DNA of 64,000 nt, taken from assembly GCA_030549495.1 (NCBI GenBank), contig JAUIRK010000736.1:1-64000 (forward strand). Direction: 5' to 3'. The notes under the pieces are model-generated. The model was not told the DNA's origin and did not search any database. It saw nothing but the letters and a program-made list of their open reading frames with translations. The position numbers and the translations under genes are program-made. Below, piece after piece: positions 59,305-64,000 of the stretch. This DNA comes from Nectonema munidae. Lineage: Eukaryota > Nematomorpha > Nectonematoida > Nectonematidae. How positions within the stretch are numbered: position 1 is the stretch's first letter; every line of letters starts with the position of its first letter.

Positions 59305-60030
59305 TTGCCAATTTTTTGATAAAATTTTGCTTAGCGTGGGCTTTGTTTATAAGAAAGAAAAACTAGATTTTTGGAATTGAAAGGGTTATTGAATGTACGC
59401 AAATTTTCGTTAATTTAATGAAGTGATTTATCAGTTCCTTCAAAAAATTCCGTTTATAAAAAAATTCATCACAAGGGAAAATTTAGATTTGAATTAAAAA
59501 ACTCTTTGCAATGGTAAGATTTTTCCAAGAATGATAAAAATAATTGCCATTGTTTTGGTTAATATAATTCATTCAAAATTGAAAAGTAATCGTCGAACAA
59601 AGATTAATTTTCCTAAGAATTGCATTTGATGTGTTGCGCAAACCTGGTATTGAAGCATGATTTTATATTATCGTATTTACTTCACAAGCTTCGTTTTTAT
59701 TTATCAACCGATACCCGTTCAATACCCACAGACTCCTCCGTTTATCACCAGCACAAACGTATATCGCTCCTGTTTTGAAATTGTATTTTATGGAATCATA
59801 TGGGGTTCTCACTATTAATCAATTTTTTACATTTGTTTAACTGAGCAAACTAAAATATGCTCTCTTTTTCATCCACAATCCACCATTTTCTCCTTCTCTT
59901 GTTTCAGTACCTCTTTTTATGATCTTAAGCGAAGTTTGTGATTTCTTCAAAATCTGCATTAGTTAAAAGATCCGAATTTGTATCTATAGCTCTAATAATA
60001 ATCCCTTTCTTCTCGAAGTTACATGACAAA
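59305..60030. other. intergenic stretch, nothing recognised
   Basis: Ordinary AT-rich sequence between two copies of the ACATTTGGCC-type ends. Confidence 0.5.
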
Positions 60031-60031
60031 T

Positions 60032-60167
60032 GATCCATTCGGTCAAATGTCCATCTTTTAAAATTTTTGTTCCGCCAAATGTAAATCGGTTAGATGTTCG
60101 TTGGCTAAATGTCTATTTGGCCAAATGCCAGCCTGCTAAATAACCTTCAGCCAAATGTCCGGGTACC
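60032..60167. repeat. single end of the same Mutator-like family
   Basis: Read inward from 60167: GGTACCCGGACATTTGGCTG, then CATTTGGCCAAATAGACA and further ~16-bp units. Only one end is found; there is no matching duplication of the 58240 target. A truncated copy. Confidence 0.75.
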
Positions 60168-61164
60168 AGAAAAACAGAGATTCTCCTAAATCCCTTGGGA
60201 ATAAATCCCATAGTTAGCGAAGATATAATGAGCCAATCGTGGAAAATGAAAACATTTGCCAACGGTAGATTGAATTCATAATCTTATACAGGGAAGCATG
60301 GTAAAGAAAATTTCTATTACCCCTTGTCTTTACATTACTATTTCTAATTGATACATAACTAAATATTTCATGCTATTTTTATCGATAAATTTTGCCTATT
60401 TCACAAATATATATATTTATGTTTTTATCTCCTCTAATTTGTTGTCAATTGTTTTGTTCGAAGTTAATTTGTAAAAAATCGTACTCTATAATAATTTTTT
60501 AAAAAAAAAAACACTATTCTTAGCATTATAAAAATTTTCTATAAAAAATAACTAAAAAATTCGCTTTTTTATTGAAGTAAAAAACTATGCAAAATGGCTG
60601 TCAAATATATGCCAAATTAGTTTTAAATTTCTTTTTCGACTTTTATTGGATGCAAACAAAAATTAACTTTGCTAAGCTCTTCTTGGCCATAACCCTTATT
60701 GTTCAATAACTTTTCCTAACCTATAAATTACTATGTGCTTCTTAAAATATAGATAATTTCTACATAATCTCTCTACTATTGCAAAAAATTGAGAAATTAG
60801 AGCTTCAGGAAAGTATTATCACTTTTTATAAGCATATATTTATTTAACCTTTTCCACAATTTACTCACATTCCAAAATATTTTTAAGATTTTTTTGGTTT
60901 TAGCGGAAAAAATGTACGTTTTTCTCAAAACTATAGTCTAATTTTAATAAAAACTTTCAGATTTATACCAGACATTTTAAAAAAATTTACATTTAAAACT
61001 AAAAAAAATTTTTTTTTCAAATATTCAGTCAGCAATTTAAAAATAATGTTATTTGATGATCGCATTCACAAATTTTAATTAAAAAAAACACCCACATAGC
61101 GTCTCTGCAACATACCTTCGCTCTCATAATAAACCGATCAGAAAAAAAGATTTTTTTTCTTCCA

Positions 61165-61266
61165 CCCGAATCGAAAGCGAATAAATATAAATTTTCAACG
61201 CATGTGCGACCAGGTAATTTGGATTTTCAGTACCGAAAATAACCGATCCTAATTTTGCAGATGGCG
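61165..61266 (+). repeat. dispersed repeat, copy 1
   Basis: Shares AATTTTCAA, GGATTTTCAGT, GAAAATAACCGATCC and TTTGCAGAT in order with 62341-62440. The word CGAACCGAACCGGA near copy 2 suggests an element end. Family unknown. Confidence 0.65.
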
Positions 61267-61269
61267 TGT

Positions 61270-62340
61270 TTAGGAAGAATGAATTTCAAGCTGCGATTAT
61301 TCATTATAAACGAATATCGAAACTTATAAGCGGTTATTCCAAATCCACAAAAATTCCATTTTTAATATTTTATATTTCAATATAGCTTTTCAATATAGAT
61401 TTCCTTTACCACATGTTGCAAGATGGTCTCGTAAGCAAGGAAGAAACTTCTCGTTTCCCAGCCGAATATTTTCAATGTTTACAGCAGTCAATAAACTGGG
61501 TTAATGGATAAGATCAAAACATTGCACAAATTCGAGGCAAAAAATGGTATTGGCCCATTTTGAGTCACTTGATTATACCGATTGGCTGCAAATCAAAAGA
61601 TGGATCAATTGTGTTTTCGAAGAGCGCTCGTTGAAATTCTTTTGTCAAAGTTTGGAGTACCATCTATGTCAGCTCGACAAAGTGTTTTGAACCCGGTGAA
61701 TGAAGTATAAGATTTGACAAAGAATATCATTTTGTATGTAATATTGAAGAGAAAAGAAGAATCCGATTTAGGCTTTGTCACACTATACCGCAAACTATGT
61801 GTAAAAAGTGTAAGGTACATGTCAAGTGTTTTATAGATATATACATACATTTATCTTTTTTTTTGAATATAATGTATAATAAACTGTTTACTTTTTGATT
61901 TTAAAACAGAATAATTGTAATATTAAAAATTTTCAAAAATTACTTAGCGATTTTTTTAAATTTTACAACTTTCAAAAAATGCACGTATATTTGACCAGTG
62001 ATTCATATATGATACGGCTGAAAATATATGAATTCAAAATGTTTGTATATAATATATTTCTATATTGATTATGATAACTGAAAATTATAATATAAAAATT
62101 TTTTTTACAAACAGTCAAAAACGGGTTAATACATCAAAACGGGTTTTGGAAAATTTTTATGTTAACAAATCGGTTTTAATATTTTCTGTTATTTTTAAAC
62201 ACTAACTTCCACTCTTGTTTGCAATCTATTCACCAAATTCTAAAATAAAATCTTTTGTGAGTTAATTACTATAATTAATAAAGAAACGATAAAAAGAGTA
62301 ACTAAAACAAACTAATAAACAAAAAATAAACAACGGACTT
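61270..62340. other. between two dispersed repeat copies, unassigned
   Basis: 61380-61720 is less AT-rich and has broken frames on the minus strand (CRADIDGTPNFDKRISTS). Possibly the body of one decayed element whose ends are the two repeats, but they are in direct, not inverted, orientation. Confidence 0.3.
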
Positions 62341-62440
62341 CCGAACCGAACCGGAATAAAATTTAATTTTCAAAGTGTGTCCAACGCGTTAATTAGGATT
62401 TTCAGTGCCCGAAATAACCGATCCGAAGTTTGCAGATCTC
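62341..62440 (+). repeat. dispersed repeat, copy 2
   Basis: See 61165-61266; here GGATTTTCAGTGCCCGAAAT is followed by AACCGATCCGAAGTTTGC. Confidence 0.65.
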
Positions 62441-62964
62441 TGATGTGGATCCAACTTATTTTTTGGATTTTAAGATCCAAAGGTCTTTCTTTTATAACTT
62501 CGTAATTATAAGAGATATTCAAAATCTTATTACAGATTTGTAATCTACGCATAAAAATATAAAAAGTTTAATTTTAAAAATGAAAAGGAAGATTTTTTGG
62601 GATTTGTCAAACTCGAGTTTCAAAACATCACTATATATGACAATTCTATCAACGGATTCCGATACATCGTACTTTATTAAGTCAGAAAAGACCTATTATA
62701 TGAAAAATTTGGTAAGTTTTAATTTTTTCGCCGTTTACAGGTACCGGTGGATCGCGAACGATATTAGATATGGAAAAATCTTTGCACCGTTGGAATCAGC
62801 TTCAAAAGTTATGTTAAAATGACTTATTAAATTTTTTAATTTCTTATGTGAATATTCTATATTTGAAAAGAGAGAAAGTTCTCAATAGATATAGGGAGAA
62901 AATCTTTTAAACATGAAATGTTAAGATTTACGACATATGGCAAATACACCAAATCAATCTAGAC

Positions 62965-63050
62965 CAGGGGCAACCAAACTACGGGCCGAGGGCCAGATCT
63001 GGCCCGCGAAGTAAATTTATCCGTCCTGCAAGCTATTTATTCTATAAGAA
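62965..63050 (+). repeat. hAT (Charlie-like) terminal fragment
   Basis: CAGGGGCAACCAAACTACGG, then GGGCCAGATCTGGCCCGCG, the widespread CAGGGG...GGCCCGCG style of hAT ends. No right end or target duplication found. Confidence 0.6.
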
Positions 63051-63485
63051 ACTATTTATTCGTATTTTCTAAGATTTACTTTTTAGGTGGAAATGATATC
63101 CGTAAATGCTACACTAAATCTTTTTGCGAGTACAAATTTAAAGAAATTTTAAAGCAAAAGTAAATGAAAATGAATAAAATTTTTATTTAATATAGAAAAA
63201 AAAGAAGGAAAATTTAGTTTTGAAAAAGTTAAAAATTTTTGACAATGATGTTGTATATTTAACACGAAATTTTGCGACAATTCTGCAATAATATTATTGA
63301 ATATATAGGCATATGTGAAATTTTTGGAAGTGTCACAAAATAAAATGAATAATATATAATTTGGAATAGAGTGCATTTAAAAGTTTACAAAAGTAGAGTG
63401 CTTGACTGATCAAAACAATAGATGGAAGAGTGTTTTGAAGGTAAATTAAAAGTGTTCTTTCCTTTGTGTGTTTGTAAATATATCA

Positions 63486-63491
63486 TTTATT
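63486..63491 (-). terminator. candidate poly(A) signal of the NHL gene
   Basis: AATAAA on the minus strand, about 340 nt after the stop at 63831. Other hexamers are possible in this AT-rich DNA. Confidence 0.3.
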
Positions 63492-63830
63492 CAATTTCTA
63501 CGCAGTTTCACATGAAATATTAAATATTATTCATTATTAATATACACACATATATATATGAGATGTAAAAAGTGAGACATAAAATCTTTTCAGATATCCA
63601 TGTCCAGTTCTCAAGCTTTGGATACACGGAGAACGGAATAAAAGATTGAATTTTGTTTTTAGTAAAATTGAGAAGTAAATGATTCAATTTAAAATGTTCG
63701 CATCCTTATTTCCACTTTTCAGAATAAGTTACATTCTTTCATATTATTACTACTATTATTGTTGTTGTGTTATTTTTGAGCTGTGTGCAATGCTATATCA
63801 AATATATCATATGGCAAGTGGAAAGCAATA

Positions 63831-64000
63831 TCAGAAACATTGAATTCGATTATTTCCATAATCAACAAGAATGATCAGTCCTTCTGAATTAACACAAATT
63901 CCGGAGGGATAATCGAATTCGCCCAGCTGTGTTCCTTTCAACCCGAATGCCCATATGAATCTGCCGTTGCAGTCGAAGATTTGGACACGATAGTTGCGGG
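63831..64000 (-). CDS. TRIM71: NHL-repeat protein, TRIM71/LIN-41-like, last exon (partial)
   Basis: Minus-strand frame, entering from the window edge and ending at a stop at 63831, codes for 55 residues: RNYRVQIFDCNGRFIWAFG, then LKGTQLGEFDYPSGICV and VDYGNNRIQCF. This is the seam of two NHL repeats and the end of the last blade. The closing VD(F/Y)GNNRI plus two or three residues is how TRIM71/LIN-41 proteins end. In that family the NHL propeller binds mRNA hairpins and represses translation, with a RING and B-boxes at the N-terminus; none of that is in the window. Other NHL proteins (Wech, Brat, TRIM2/3) are less likely but not excluded. Moderately GC-rich against AT-rich flanks. No intron within the visible part. 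Confidence 0.85.
   Translation of the reverse strand, partial: RNYRVQIFDCNGRFIWAFGLKGTQLGEFDYPSGICVNSEGLIILVDYGNNRIQCF

Overview
The window is a transposon-laden, AT-rich animal genome segment with three host protein genes, all on the minus strand. The mix points to an arthropod: an ETS1/Pointed-class factor, a TRIM71/LIN-41-type NHL protein, and a mobile-element protein with the SEEQGERFHQDI motif that I recall from many arthropod genomes. A parasitic copepod such as a sea louse is my guess; the sequence does not prove it.

Host genes, from right to left: (1) the last coding exon of an NHL-repeat protein at 63831-64000, running off the window. (2) A multi-exon ETS-domain gene across about 34 kb (53105 down to about 19192). 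I assembled it by eye from seven exons with compatible splice sites and an unbroken phase chain (1,1,1,1,0,2); it gives a PNT (Pointed) domain, a Ser/Pro-rich linker and a complete ETS DNA-binding domain. (3) A full-length, intact, intronless glycogen branching enzyme (GBE1) at 16919-19042, whose ATG lies only about 150 bp beyond the proposed ETS stop.

Everything else is mobile or repetitive DNA, most of it inside the ETS introns. 1-2.8 kb: tandem and foldback repeats, a 0.7 kb CT microsatellite and a broken LINE. 4.6-15.6 kb: hAT, piggyBac-MITE, pogo and Tigger remnants, and a dispersed family called X here, into which the Tigger inserted. 20.5-22.8 kb: a nearly whole BED-finger hAT transposon with perfect 8-bp target duplications. 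27.7-30.7 kb: a DNA element with about 55-bp inverted ends whose right end is split by a LINE. 33.3-36.4 kb: a second family X copy carrying a ~144-bp tandem array and a hAT MITE. 38-41 kb: a third X copy and a pogo relic. 50-51 kb: a piggyBac MITE and a long foldback element. 58.2-59.3 kb: a Mutator-like element with 9-bp target duplications, holding a minisatellite that itself holds a hAT MITE. At least five tRNA-derived SINE-like families are scattered through the window.

The host genes do not form a pathway: one is a transcription factor, one glycogen metabolism, one post-transcriptional regulation. The main value here is the exon structure of the ETS gene, not evident from simple ORFs, and the readable order of nested insertions. 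I saw no convincing wholly new biological system; the best lead is family X, whose superfamily I could not name.
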